The position numbers were made by a program, and so were the translations under genes. Shown piece after piece: positions 1 to 6,932 of a stretch of DNA of 7,204 nt. Origin of the DNA: Pseudomonadota bacterium (lineage in GTDB: Bacteria > Myxococcota_A > Polyangia > Polyangiales > Polyangiaceae); assembly GCA_003242355.1 (NCBI GenBank), contig QGUH01000163.1, positions 1 to 7,204 on the forward strand. Reading direction: 5' to 3'. The notes under the pieces were generated by a model that was not told the DNA's origin, searched no databases, and saw only the letters and a list, made by a program, of their open reading frames with translations. Position 1 is the stretch's first letter; every line of letters begins with the position of its first letter.

Positions 1-620
1 TCGTGGCGCTCGACCTCGGCGAGCCGTACTGGGGCGACATCGGCCAGCACCGCGAGATTTTCGATTTCTACACGTCGCTCGCCGCCGCGGATGCGCGCGG
101 CGACGTCGCGCGCGCGCTCGCCGGCATCGACGTTGCCCCGGACGCCGACGGCAATCGCCTCGTCCGATCGAGCATCGGCCGAGCGCGCGTGCGGCGCTCC
201 GTGCTCATCGACTGCGCCATCGAGGACGGCGTCGTCGAAGACTCGGTGCTCATCGGCACGCGCGCCGGCGTGGTCGAGGCGCGCCGCGCGTTCGACGTGC
301 AGAGCGTCGTGACGGCGCTCACGCTGCGTGAGCGCGCCGGGAGCTACAAGGTCGTCTCCGAAGATCCCGTCGTGGCCGAGGAGCTCGAGCGCGTCACCAC
401 GCTCTTTCTGCCAAACCGGACGATGCTCGTGCGAGTCCGCGAAGACACGGACCTGCGCGATCGCGCGCAGAACTACGACCGCCCGATTTTGGGCAATCCG
501 ATCTCGTTCCGCGACGCCCACCGGATCGTCTCCGAGCTCGATCCCGACGTGCTCGAGGCGCGGCGCAGCGCGCACGTTCGCTCCATCCTGGCACGCGGCT
601 TGCTGCGTTCGCGCTCGTGA
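1..620 (+). CDS. Sugar-phosphate nucleotidyltransferase-like protein, C-terminal part (5' end off window)
   Basis: The frame is open to the window edge. A GTG at base 3 could be read as a start, but the visible 205 residues look like only the back half of a larger enzyme, so I treat the gene as 5'-truncated by the window. Near the visible N-terminus (residues 8-15) is EPYWGDIG followed by a Phe/Tyr-rich helix. This matches the W-x-D-I-G motif that ends the catalytic domain of GlgC/RmlA-type nucleotidyltransferases, which make NDP-sugars from sugar-1-phosphates. Residues about 53-105 have the alternating small/hydrophobic pattern of left-handed beta-helix hexapeptide repeats (SSIG, SVLIDCAI, SVLIGTRA). 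The last 90 residues are an unassigned tail with a YDRPILGNPISF stretch. The N-terminal nucleotide-binding loop cannot be seen, so the substrate (glucose, mannose, GlcNAc or other) is not assignable. The stop overlaps the start of the lipoprotein gene. Confidence 0.72.
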   Translation, partial: VALDLGEPYWGDIGQHREIFDFYTSLAAADARGDVARALAGIDVAPDADGNRLVRSSIGRARVRRSVLIDCAIEDGVVEDSVLIGTRAGVVEARRAFDVQSVVTALTLRERAGSYKVVSEDPVVAEELERVTTLFLPNRTMLVRVREDTDLRDRAQNYDRPILGNPISFRDAHRIVSELDPDVLEARRSAHVRSILARGLLRSRS

Positions 621-895
621 TGACCCTCCCCCGCTTCGGAACGATGCTCGCGCTTTCGACCCTGTTCGTGCTCGGAGCCTGCCGGCACGGCAACGACCCG
701 GACGTGCAAAGTCCCGAGACCGTGCCCGGCTCGGCGCCGCGCGACGACTCCGTCGTGGACGACGTGGGCAACGCTCCCGGTGGGCAGGACGCAACGCCTC
801 CACCTTCCGACGCCGATCCCGGCGGCGCTCCGCTCGATCCGACGACCCCTCCCGAGATGGAGGCTCCCGCCGCGCCCGACATGCCCACGCAGTGA
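620..895 (+). CDS. Small proline- and acid-rich lipoprotein of unknown function
   Basis: A 91-residue protein with a short positive N-terminus (MTLPRF), a hydrophobic stretch (residues 8-19) and the lipobox LGAC with the lipidated cysteine at residue 21, so signal peptidase II processing and membrane anchoring are expected. The mature part of about 70 residues is rich in Pro, Asp, Ala and Gly, contains no recognisable domain and is probably disordered. The ATG at 620 shares its A with the TGA stop (618-620) of the upstream gene, which suggests translational coupling and a common transcript; a GTG one codon earlier (617) is an alternative start. The residue after the cysteine is Arg rather than Asp, so in systems following the +2 Asp rule the protein would not be held in the inner membrane. 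That localisation is inference. I do not recognise a family. Confidence 0.75.
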   Translation: MTLPRFGTMLALSTLFVLGACRHGNDPDVQSPETVPGSAPRDDSVVDDVGNAPGGQDATPPPSDADPGGAPLDPTTPPEMEAPAAPDMPTQ

Positions 896-922
896 CGTGA
901 ACCGCTTCGACGGCTCGCCGCG

Positions 923-945
923 CCGGCAGCCCGCACTCTGCCCGG
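923..945. terminator. Possible hairpin between convergent genes
   Basis: CCGGCAG (923-929) pairs with CTGCCCGG (938-945) with one bulged C and an 8-base loop. It sits in the 83-base gap between the convergent lipoprotein and PLD genes, where a two-way terminator would be expected. There is no T-run on either side, so an intrinsic terminator is only a possibility. Confidence 0.28.
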
Positions 946-978
946 AAGTCTCGCAGCGGAGGTCCCACCCCGAATAGC

Positions 979-1599
979 TCAGCGCACGGATCGCGCGCGG
1001 CGTTTGCGCTTTTCGACGAGCGTGTCGATGGGCTTCGGGCATTGGGCGCGCAGCTTACAGCCCGCGCACTCGCGCCCCGACCAAATGTCGTCGAAGCGGC
1101 GCTGTACCTCGTCGAGCAACACGTCGTCCTCGGTCGCGATGCCGATTTCGAAGTTGCGCCGCTCGTCCCCCCGCGCGCCGAGGCCCGCCCCCGTGAAGTT
1201 GGCGCTGCCCAGGTAGAGGTAGCTTCCGTCCACGGCGATCGTCTTGAGATGCGTGCGCGGGCACTCGCGCATTTCGAAGAGCGGCGGCTCGAGCGCCCGC
1301 GTGGCGGCGAGCGCGCTCCGAAACGCCCGGGACGGCGGCCGCGCGTGGAGGATTCGAATCTCGACGCCCCGCCGCACGAGCTCCACGAACCGTTCCGTGA
1401 TCGAGAGGTAGCGTCCGCGCGCCCGCGCCACCGAGCCGATCGGCGCCTCCACGCGCACGTCCTTCACGTTGGCGGTGCCGATCCACAGCGAAACGCGCGC
1501 CTGCCCGAGCGCCCGCTGGACGACCTCGTCGTAGTGCGCCCGATCGACGATGAGGTCGACCAGCGCACGCCGGTGCCGGACGGAATCGCCGCGGGGCAT
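979..1599 (-). CDS. Single-HKD phospholipase D-like protein with C-terminal cysteine cluster
   Basis: A 206-residue protein with one PLD signature: H117-x-K119-x4-D124 (HLKTIAVDGS) followed by YLYLGSANFTGAGLG. This is the classic phosphodiesterase active site in which the histidine forms a covalent intermediate. PLD-superfamily enzymes with a single HKD usually work as dimers (for example Nuc and Zucchini/MitoPLD), so this may be a nuclease or phosphodiesterase; the substrate cannot be told from sequence. No signal peptide or membrane segment is visible, so it is probably cytoplasmic. Unusual are Cys178-x2-Cys181-x5-Cys187 just after the PLD fold and Cys113 four residues before the catalytic His, together enough for a metal or Fe-S site. 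The C-terminus is strongly basic (KRKRRARSVR), as in nucleic-acid binders. The start ATG at 1599 has only a weak upstream GGAAGA. It lies 248 bases downstream of the alpha-glucosidase gene on the same strand, and co-transcription is uncertain. Confidence 0.85.
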   Translation of the reverse strand: MPRGDSVRHRRALVDLIVDRAHYDEVVQRALGQARVSLWIGTANVKDVRVEAPIGSVARARGRYLSITERFVELVRRGVEIRILHARPPSRAFRSALAATRALEPPLFEMRECPRTHLKTIAVDGSYLYLGSANFTGAGLGARGDERRNFEIGIATEDDVLLDEVQRRFDDIWSGRECAGCKLRAQCPKPIDTLVEKRKRRARSVR

Positions 1600-1743
1600 T
1601 GCCCTGCAGTCTTCCAGAGAACCCGGCGCCTGTCGCGACCCTCCGCGGGGCGTCCCCGGCAGCGCGCCGTGCGAACGGCCTCCGCTCGACCGCTACGCAC
1701 CGACGAACCTCCGCTCGACGCCGTCCACGACGCAGGGCGTCCT

Positions 1744-1808
1744 CCGTTCGGCGGCCGCGGGCACGATTCGCGAGCGTTCTCCACCCGAACGGCCGCGCTC
1801 GCGAATCG
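1744..1808. terminator. 13-bp inverted repeat with crossing second complementarity; candidate terminator or regulatory RNA structure
   Basis: CGATTCGCGAGCG (1764-1776) and CGCTCGCGAATCG (1796-1808) are perfect 13-base reverse complements separated by 19 bases. A second pair, CCGTTCGG (1744-1751) and CCGAACGG (1785-1792), is also perfectly complementary, and its right arm lies inside the first pair's loop, so the two stems cross as in an H-type pseudoknot. The structure begins 39 bases downstream of the alpha-glucosidase stop on the - strand and ends about 145 bases before the PLD start. It could terminate or protect the 3' end of the GH13 message, or be a protein operator. No T-run follows it, so a simple intrinsic terminator is not clearly supported. 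Confidence 0.5.
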
Positions 1809-1847
1809 CCAAGCGCCCTCGTCTCGGAACCGCGACCACGATCGCGT

Positions 1848-3458
1848 TCAGCAGCCGGTGTCGAGCTCCACCACGACGCCGTCGTCGCCGGCGAGCACGA
1901 TGCGATCGTCGACGCGCTCGCCCTCGCGCCGGTACTCGGTCGCCACCACGATTTTTCCGCGGCACTCGCTCGCCGCGAAGAGCAGCTGGGCCGGACGGTG
2001 CCCGAGATTGAGCGCGACGAGGAACGCTTTACCGCGCGCCTCGCGGCGATAGGCGACCACGTCTTCGAAGTCCGTGAGGACGGGCACGTAGTCGCCGATG
2101 GCGAGCGCCGGCTCACGCCGCCGGAGCTGGATGAGTCGACGATAGAGCGAGAGCATCGAGCCCGGATCGTCGCGCTCCACCTCCACGTTGAGGTGCTTGT
2201 AGTCGATTCCGAACGGCAGCCAGGGCGTGCCGCGCGTGAATCCCGCTCCCGGCCCCGGCGACCACTGCATCGGCGTGCGCTCCGGGTCGCGTCCGAGCCC
2301 GAGCCCCGGGAGGTTCTTTTCCTGCTGGTCCCGCACGATCTCCGGCGGAATCACCGAATCGCGCATCCCGATCTCGTCACCGTAATAGAGCGTCGGCGTG
2401 CCCCGCAAGGTGAGGATCATGATGGCCGCGTTGCGGGCTTGCAGCGGCCCGATGCGACTCGCGATGCGCGAATTGTCGTGGTTGCCGAGCACCCAGTTCG
2501 GCCACGCGTAGTCCGGGAGCGCGCCTTCGTATTCGGCGATCGAGGCCGTGATCTGGCGCGCGTTCCAGGGCAACGTGATGAGCTGGAAATTGAGTGGGAT
2601 GTGCGCGCCACGCCCATCGTCCCCGTAGTAAGCGACGAGCTGCCGAATCGGCAGATAGATCTCGCCGATGAGCACGCGATCCCCGTAACGATCCACGAGC
2701 GTCCGCATCTCCCGAACGACCTCGTGCACCTCGGGCTGATCCGTGGAGTAGGCCGGAATCAACGCGTTGTACGGCGGCTGCCCGTGACCGGGCACGTAGT
2801 CGGGGTTCGGGGGATTGTCACGCAAGTGTGCGTCTTTGATGAGGTGCCACATCACGTCGACCCGAAACCCGTCCGCGCCACGCTCGAGCCAGAAGCGCAT
2901 GGCGTCGTACATCGCGCGGCGCACCTCGGGGTTGCGCCAATTGAGGTCGGGCTGTTGCTTCAAAAACGCATGGTAATAGTACTGCTTCGTGCTCTCGTCC
3001 CACTCCCAGGCGCTGCCTCCGAACACGCTGAGCCAGTTGTTCGGTGGCGCCCCGTGCTCCTTGCCGTCGTGCCAGAGATACCAGTTGCGTTTCGGGTTGT
3101 CGCGGGACGAGCGCGACTCGATGAACCAGGGATGTTGATCCGACGTGTGGTTCGGTACGAAATCGAGGATCACGCGCAGGCCGAGCGCGTGGGCTTTCTC
3201 GATCAGCGTATCCATGTCGCGCAGGCTGCCGAACACGGGATCGATGTCGCAATACTCGCTGACGTCGTACCCGAAGTCCGCCATCGGCGACGGATACACC
3301 GGTGAGAGCCAAATCGCGTCGACCCCGAGCCACACGAGATAGTCGAGTCGGTCGATGATCCCGGGGAGATCGCCGATCCCGTCGCCGCTGCGGTCCATGA
3401 ACGAGCGGGGATAGATCTGATAGATGATGCCGCGCTGCCACCAGGGGTACTTCTCCAT
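1848..3458 (-). CDS. GH13 alpha-glucosidase (retaining; oligo-alpha-glucosidase type)
   Basis: A 536-residue (beta/alpha)8 GH13 enzyme that hydrolyses or transfers glucose from alpha-glucosidic oligosaccharides. It opens with WWQRGIIYQIYPRSF, typical of alpha-glucosidases, followed by a likely Ca-binding loop DRSGDGIGD (residues 22-30). Conserved regions are present in order: DFVPNHTS (99-106), GFRVD with nucleophile D201, GEIYLP with acid/base E266, and GNHDN with transition-state stabiliser D328. TLYYGDEIGM and TPMQW follow, then a beta-rich C-terminal domain from about residue 450. The motif style (FRVDV, DNPPNPDY, GEIYLP) resembles the GH13_30-like group, though the subfamily is inferred. 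There is no signal peptide, so it is cytoplasmic. An ATG two codons upstream (3464) exists, but the GAGGA at 3469-3465 abuts it directly and lies six bases before the ATG at 3458, so I prefer 3458. It follows the TreZ gene by 44 bases and is probably in one operon with it. Confidence 0.95.
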   Translation of the reverse strand: MEKYPWWQRGIIYQIYPRSFMDRSGDGIGDLPGIIDRLDYLVWLGVDAIWLSPVYPSPMADFGYDVSEYCDIDPVFGSLRDMDTLIEKAHALGLRVILDFVPNHTSDQHPWFIESRSSRDNPKRNWYLWHDGKEHGAPPNNWLSVFGGSAWEWDESTKQYYYHAFLKQQPDLNWRNPEVRRAMYDAMRFWLERGADGFRVDVMWHLIKDAHLRDNPPNPDYVPGHGQPPYNALIPAYSTDQPEVHEVVREMRTLVDRYGDRVLIGEIYLPIRQLVAYYGDDGRGAHIPLNFQLITLPWNARQITASIAEYEGALPDYAWPNWVLGNHDNSRIASRIGPLQARNAAIMILTLRGTPTLYYGDEIGMRDSVIPPEIVRDQQEKNLPGLGLGRDPERTPMQWSPGPGAGFTRGTPWLPFGIDYKHLNVEVERDDPGSMLSLYRRLIQLRRREPALAIGDYVPVLTDFEDVVAYRREARGKAFLVALNLGHRPAQLLFAASECRGKIVVATEYRREGERVDDRIVLAGDDGVVVELDTGC

Positions 3459-3464
3459 CGCCAT

Positions 3465-3469
3465 TCCTC
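3465..3469 (-). promoter_or_regulatory. Ribosome binding site deciding the alpha-glucosidase start
   Basis: Read on the - strand, TGAGGAATGGCGATGG contains GAGGA immediately before a first ATG (3464) and six bases before a second ATG (3458). Shine-Dalgarno spacing favours the second. The protein differs only by two residues. Confidence 0.6.
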
Positions 3470-3502
3470 AGAGAGCGTGTGCCGCTCGGGCCCGCCCGGT
3501 CC

Positions 3503-5425
3503 TCACTCGCCGTCCGGCGCGCCAGCGCTCACGGCATGGAGCACCGTCGTCGACCGACCGGGAAACCTGAAGATTCCGTTCTGCCACGGCTCGCCGTAGC
3601 CGAGCCCGCCGTAGCGCGGGTGCTCGCTCGACCAGAGCACTTGCCATTCGGTGCCCGCCGGAGGCGCGAGCAGCGGCTCGGGCGCCGGGCGCAACTCGAG
3701 ATCTTGCCCGAGGTTGGTGACGAGCAGCCGATCGCCGGCGCTGCACAGGAAGCGCAAGAGCAGGCACTCCGGCCCGAGCACGGAGCCATGTACGAGATCG
3801 GCGCGTTGTCGCGCGAACGCCGGATCCGTGCGCCGGAGCGCGAGCAGATCCCGGTGAAGGTCGTATGTCTCGCGGTGCGTCGTTCGCTCGTCGAAATCGA
3901 GCTTGCAGCGCTCGAACGTGTGGGGATCCGAAGAGCGGTCGAGGCGCTCGGACGCGGCCCGCATCGCAATCGACGGGAACTGCGCCAGGAATTTCTTGCG
4001 GCTCTCGTCGACGATTCGCGCAAGCTCCGGCGGATGGTCGGCGAAGTACAGGAACGGTGACGAGGCGGCGAACTCCTGCCCTTGGAACAACATGGGCGTC
4101 GGGGGTGCGAGCAAGAAGAGCGCCGTCATGGCGCGCAGGAGCGCCGGGCTGGTCAGGCGATCGATCCGCGCCCCGGCGAGCGAGTTCGCGATCTGATCGT
4201 GGTTCTGCAGGTACGTCACGTAGCTCGTCGCTTCGAGATCCAAGGCGGCGTGCCCGCGGCGCCTGCCCTGCCAAAAGTAGTGTTGGCCCTGGTAGAGGTA
4301 GCCCCACTTGAGCGCGGAGATCAGCTCCTGGGGTGATCCGCGGTACTCCGAGTAGTACGCCTCGTGTCGCCCGGTGAGCGCCACCATCGCGGTGTGGTGG
4401 AAGTCGTCGTTCCACAGCGCGTCGCACCCGTATCCGCCGCGCTCGACGGGGCGCGCGATCTCGGCGTGTTGGGGCTCGTTCTCGGCCACGATGAACAGGC
4501 TCGCCCCGCGCTCCCTGCCCGCTTCCCTTGCCGCCCGCGTGATCTCGGCGATGATGTGTGGCCGAGAAGCATCGAAGATGCATTGCGTGGCATCCAGACG
4601 AAAACCGTCGAAGTGGTACTCGGAGACCCAGTAACGCGCGTTCTCGACGAAGAACTCGCGCACCGGCGCGCTGTTCGGCCCATCGAAGTTGAACGGATCC
4701 CCCCAATCGGTCCGGTAACGATCGCTGAAATAGTCCTTCGAGAAGGCCTTCAGATAGTTTCCGTCGGGGCCGATGTGATTGTAGACGACGTCCAGGATCA
4801 CGCCGATTCCGTGGCGGTGCGCCTCGTCGACGAAACGGCGCAAGTCGTCGGGGCGACCGTAGAGGCGAGTGGGCGCGAACGGGTCGACGCCGTCGTAGCC
4901 CCACCCGAACTGCCCGGCGAACTCGCAAATCGGCATCAGCTCCACGATCGTGATTCCGAGTCGCCGGAGCTCCGCCAGCTGCTCGGCGGCTGCGCGATAC
5001 GTGCCCTCGCGCGTGAACGTTCCGACGTGGAGCTCGTAAATCACGTGGCCCGTCTTGCCGAGCCCGGCGAACGCCCCATCCGTCCAGGGGAAGGTCGACG
5101 GATCGATCACCTCCGACGGGCCGTGCGGGCCCTCCGGTTGGAAGCGAGAAGCGGGATCGGGATAGAGCGCGTCGGCGCCGTCCAAACGAAACGCGTAACG
5201 ATCTCCTGCTCCGAGGAACGGCACCACGCCGGAGAAGTAGCCGTTCGGCTCGGGCTCGAGCGCGTGCGCCTCGCCGCTCTTGCCGGGCGTACACCGCACG
5301 ACCTCGACGCGAGTCGCTGCGGGCGCCCAGACCCGCACCGAAGTTCCGCCTTCCGGTAGAGGCTCCGCCCCAATCGACAGGCGACGCTTTCGGCACGGCT
5401 CCGGGTTCGAGGCACTCACACTCAT
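3503..5425 (-). CDS. treZ: Malto-oligosyltrehalose trehalohydrolase-like GH13 enzyme (TreZ-like)
   Basis: A 640-residue cytoplasmic GH13 protein. TreZ cleaves the alpha-1,4 bond next to the trehalose end of maltooligosyl-trehalose, releasing trehalose. Order of parts: an N-terminal beta-sandwich of CBM48/E-set type (GTSVRVWAPAATRVEVV, residues 27-43), then the TIM barrel with ELHVGTFT (131 on), IELMP-like IVELMP, GWGYDG, DVVYNH (212-217), DGFRLDA with nucleophile D278, AENE with acid/base E315, GGYGCDALWNDDFHH (330-344) and LQNHDQ with D410. TPMLFQGQEFAASSPF follows, then a DUF3459-like C-terminal beta domain from about residue 520. GGYG-DA-W-DDFHH plus the F-YF-DH stretch distinguish TreZ from branching enzyme GlgB and GlgX. 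The usual MGEEW-type sequence reads QGQEF here, so it may be a divergent TreZ subgroup. TreY is not in the window. ATG 5425 has a weak GGTG six bases upstream; GTG 5434 is the alternative start. Confidence 0.88.
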   Translation of the reverse strand: MSVSASNPEPCRKRRLSIGAEPLPEGGTSVRVWAPAATRVEVVRCTPGKSGEAHALEPEPNGYFSGVVPFLGAGDRYAFRLDGADALYPDPASRFQPEGPHGPSEVIDPSTFPWTDGAFAGLGKTGHVIYELHVGTFTREGTYRAAAEQLAELRRLGITIVELMPICEFAGQFGWGYDGVDPFAPTRLYGRPDDLRRFVDEAHRHGIGVILDVVYNHIGPDGNYLKAFSKDYFSDRYRTDWGDPFNFDGPNSAPVREFFVENARYWVSEYHFDGFRLDATQCIFDASRPHIIAEITRAAREAGRERGASLFIVAENEPQHAEIARPVERGGYGCDALWNDDFHHTAMVALTGRHEAYYSEYRGSPQELISALKWGYLYQGQHYFWQGRRRGHAALDLEATSYVTYLQNHDQIANSLAGARIDRLTSPALLRAMTALFLLAPPTPMLFQGQEFAASSPFLYFADHPPELARIVDESRKKFLAQFPSIAMRAASERLDRSSDPHTFERCKLDFDERTTHRETYDLHRDLLALRRTDPAFARQRADLVHGSVLGPECLLLRFLCSAGDRLLVTNLGQDLELRPAPEPLLAPPAGTEWQVLWSSEHPRYGGLGYGEPWQNGIFRFPGRSTTVLHAVSAGAPDGE

Positions 5426-5650
5426 CGGATGCACCCGTTCGTTGATGCTCTACCCGACTCGGTGCCAGGCGAAACGTGGCAAATTGGCTGTTTCACTTTC
5501 TCGCCGCAGCCGACACTCCCATCGACACCGAGCGCGCTTTCGCCCCGGGGTGAGGCAATCCGACGCGCTCGTGGGCGAGAAAACACGAACACGACTCGTT
5601 CGAAGCAACGACCGACGGAATGCGCCGTCGGCTCGCGGAACGCGCGGCGG
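5426..5650. promoter_or_regulatory. Divergent intergenic region with probable promoters for treZ and the CBS gene
   Basis: About 225 bases separate the treZ start from the CBS-DUF2267 start, and transcription must leave in both directions. It includes the most AT-rich short stretch nearby (around 5470-5500). A 9-base inverted repeat, TTTCTCGCC (5497-5505) and GGCGAGAAA (5574-5582), spans 68 bases, and CGAAC-N7-GTTCG lies at 5586-5602. I cannot place a convincing -35/-10 pair for either gene. Confidence 0.45.
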
Positions 5651-6643
5651 ATGGCCCTGCCGTTGCAGGCAATGGCCCGCATGAGTCTCGAGAGCTATCG
5701 ACGCCCGCGCATGGTCGTTCTGAACCCGCGCACGCCCATTTACGAGGCGGTCCGGGCGATGGAGAGCAACCATATCGGCGTCGTGATCGTGCAGGATCAT
5801 GGTCGCGTCGTGGGCGTGCTGACGGATCGCGACGTCGCGATGCGGGTCGTCGCGCCCGAGCGCGATCCGAACACGACGCGGCTCGAGCACGTGATGACCA
5901 AAGACCCCGTGGTCTTGCCCGTCGACGCGGACGAACGCGATGCGTTGCGCGCGATGCGCGAGCGACGCGTCCGGAGGATTCCGGTGGTCGAAGACGGTGG
6001 CGGGGCCGTCGGCCTCGTCACGCTCGACGATCTGTTGCTCGCGGAACGCTTCGACGCGCACGCGATCGCCGAAGTCGTGCGCGCGCAGCTCGAAGAGCCC
6101 GCCGAGCTCAAACCCGAAGGCGTCGTTCACCCGACGCGGCCCGCCCGCCCGGGAGCTCCGTCGTCCGACCCCGAGCGTCGGGCCCAGGCGCTCTCGACGC
6201 GGCAGCATCAAACCGCGCTTTCGGCCGCGCGCGTCGTCCAAGACGTGACCGGCCTCGAAACACCCGAGAGTGCCCTCACCGCGCTCGACATCCTCGTCTC
6301 CGCCATCGTTCGGCGCATTCCCCCTGCCGAAGCGCGCGACTTCATCTCGCAGCTGCCGAGCGAGTTCCACGAGCACTGGCTCGACCTACCGGCAGGGCCC
6401 GATCGCTCGATCACCCGCGGCAACATCGAAGCCGAGCTCGCGGAGCGACTCGGCCTCGACGACGCGAGCGCTTCGAAGCTCGCCCAGTCCGTCGGCCGCT
6501 CCCTCGAACGGCTGCTGAGCGCCGGACAGCTCGCCCACGCCCGCGCGCTGCTCCCCGAAGGCCTCCGCGAGCTCTTGCCCGAACCCCAGCGCCCCTCCAC
6601 GCGAACGCTCGGCACACCGAACATCGGTCTCATCCCGCGCTGA
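5651..6643 (+). CDS. CBS domain pair fused to a DUF2267 domain
   Basis: A 330-residue protein from the chosen start. Two CBS motifs form one Bateman module: the first about residues 20-66 (MESNHIGVVIVQ, GVLTDRDVA), the second about 80-132 (VMTKDPVVLPVDA, RRIPVVED, GLVTLDDLL). The TDRD and TLDD ends carry the aspartates that in this fold often contact the ribose of AMP, ATP or S-adenosyl ligands. After a Pro/Arg linker (155-185) comes an all-helical region, residues about 205-310, with the pattern of DUF2267: ALDILVSAIVRRIPPAEARDF, then ISQLPSEF. The domain's function is unknown. No membrane segment is visible, so it is a soluble candidate sensor. It is divergent from treZ. Start choice is uncertain: ATGs at 5651, 5672 and 5681 are all in frame with poor ribosome sites, and MSLESYRRPR at 5681 is a plausible true N-terminus. 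The frame is open back to 5429, but that extension looks non-coding. Confidence 0.85.
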   Translation: MALPLQAMARMSLESYRRPRMVVLNPRTPIYEAVRAMESNHIGVVIVQDHGRVVGVLTDRDVAMRVVAPERDPNTTRLEHVMTKDPVVLPVDADERDALRAMRERRVRRIPVVEDGGGAVGLVTLDDLLLAERFDAHAIAEVVRAQLEEPAELKPEGVVHPTRPARPGAPSSDPERRAQALSTRQHQTALSAARVVQDVTGLETPESALTALDILVSAIVRRIPPAEARDFISQLPSEFHEHWLDLPAGPDRSITRGNIEAELAERLGLDDASASKLAQSVGRSLERLLSAGQLAHARALLPEGLRELLPEPQRPSTRTLGTPNIGLIPR

Positions 6644-6671
6644 CGAAACCCCAAAGGAACCTTCGCTCAGT

Positions 6672-6740
6672 CGTCACTTCCCCGCGAGCGCAGCGAGCCC
6701 GCGACGCGTCACTTCCCGCGAGCGCAGCGAGTCGCGTCGG
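6672..6740. repeat. Tandem pair of a short dispersed repeat (copies A and B)
   Basis: Copy A (6672-6697) and copy B (6706-6740, core from 6707) begin 35 bases apart and share CGTCACTTCCC then GCGAGCGCAGCGAG; copy A has one extra C in the C-run and diverges after the shared core. The B copy can fold through CGCGA and TCGCG around GCGCAGCGAG. The pair lies about 30 bases after the CBS gene stop. The core GAGCGCAGCGAG is a common imperfect palindrome in GC-rich genomes. Confidence 0.75.
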
Positions 6741-6767
6741 AGGGCGAGCGCCGGGGAACGGCTCGTC

Positions 6768-6790
6768 GCCGCGGAGCACACTCCGGCGGC
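6768..6790. terminator. GC-rich hairpin downstream of the CBS gene
   Basis: GCCGCGGAG (6768-6776) pairs with CTCCGGCGGC (6781-6790) over nine base pairs with a single bulged G and a CACA loop. It could terminate the CBS transcript, but it starts 125 bases after the stop and is not followed by a T-run. Confidence 0.3.
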
Positions 6791-6915
6791 GGGCCGAGGG
6801 TCGCTCCCGCTATCGTTGAGCAGCGATGTAGACGCCGCCTAATGGGCAACGCTCGGAGTCGTGGGGCCTATCGGCGTCACGCGGCAGCTCGCGGGAGCGC
6901 CCGCCCGAGCTCCGC

Positions 6916-6932
6916 GCCGCGCTTCGCGCGGC
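6916..6932. repeat. Perfect 7-bp hairpin, REP-like
   Basis: GCCGCGC (6916-6922), loop TTC, GCGCGGC (6926-6932). The tight stem-loop in non-coding DNA resembles a REP-type or terminator-like element. There is no adjacent T-run and no second copy in the window. Confidence 0.4.

Noticed and set aside
1055..2116. 353-residue - strand frame spanning the PLD and alpha-glucosidase ends
   Set aside because: Out-of-phase shadow of two real genes, composition Arg/Ala/Gly with no motifs.
1599..3305. 568-residue + strand open frame opposite the alpha-glucosidase
   Set aside because: Arg/Val/His-rich with no family pattern; it mirrors a strongly supported GH13 gene and arises from high third-position GC.
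3468..5396. 642-residue - strand open frame in another phase over treZ
   Set aside because: Arg/Ala-rich low-information translation; the overlapping treZ frame has all GH13 motifs.
5448..5470. TGGCAC-like sequence upstream of treZ (minus strand), possible sigma-54 promoter
   Set aside because: The -12 position lacks the required GC at correct spacing.
5586..5602. CGAAC-N7-GTTCG resembling a LexA (SOS) box
   Set aside because: The Gram-positive-type LexA box has a 4-base spacer; seven does not fit and no SOS gene is adjacent.
5429..5650. Upstream extension of the CBS protein by 74 residues
   Set aside because: The added residues look like translated intergenic DNA, would begin inside the treZ start region, and CBS domains begin only after the later ATGs.
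6831..6880. GCCTAATGGGCAACGC considered as an integron attC-like site
   Set aside because: It lacks proper GTTRRRY/RYYYAAC core pairs and no integrase or cassette genes are seen.
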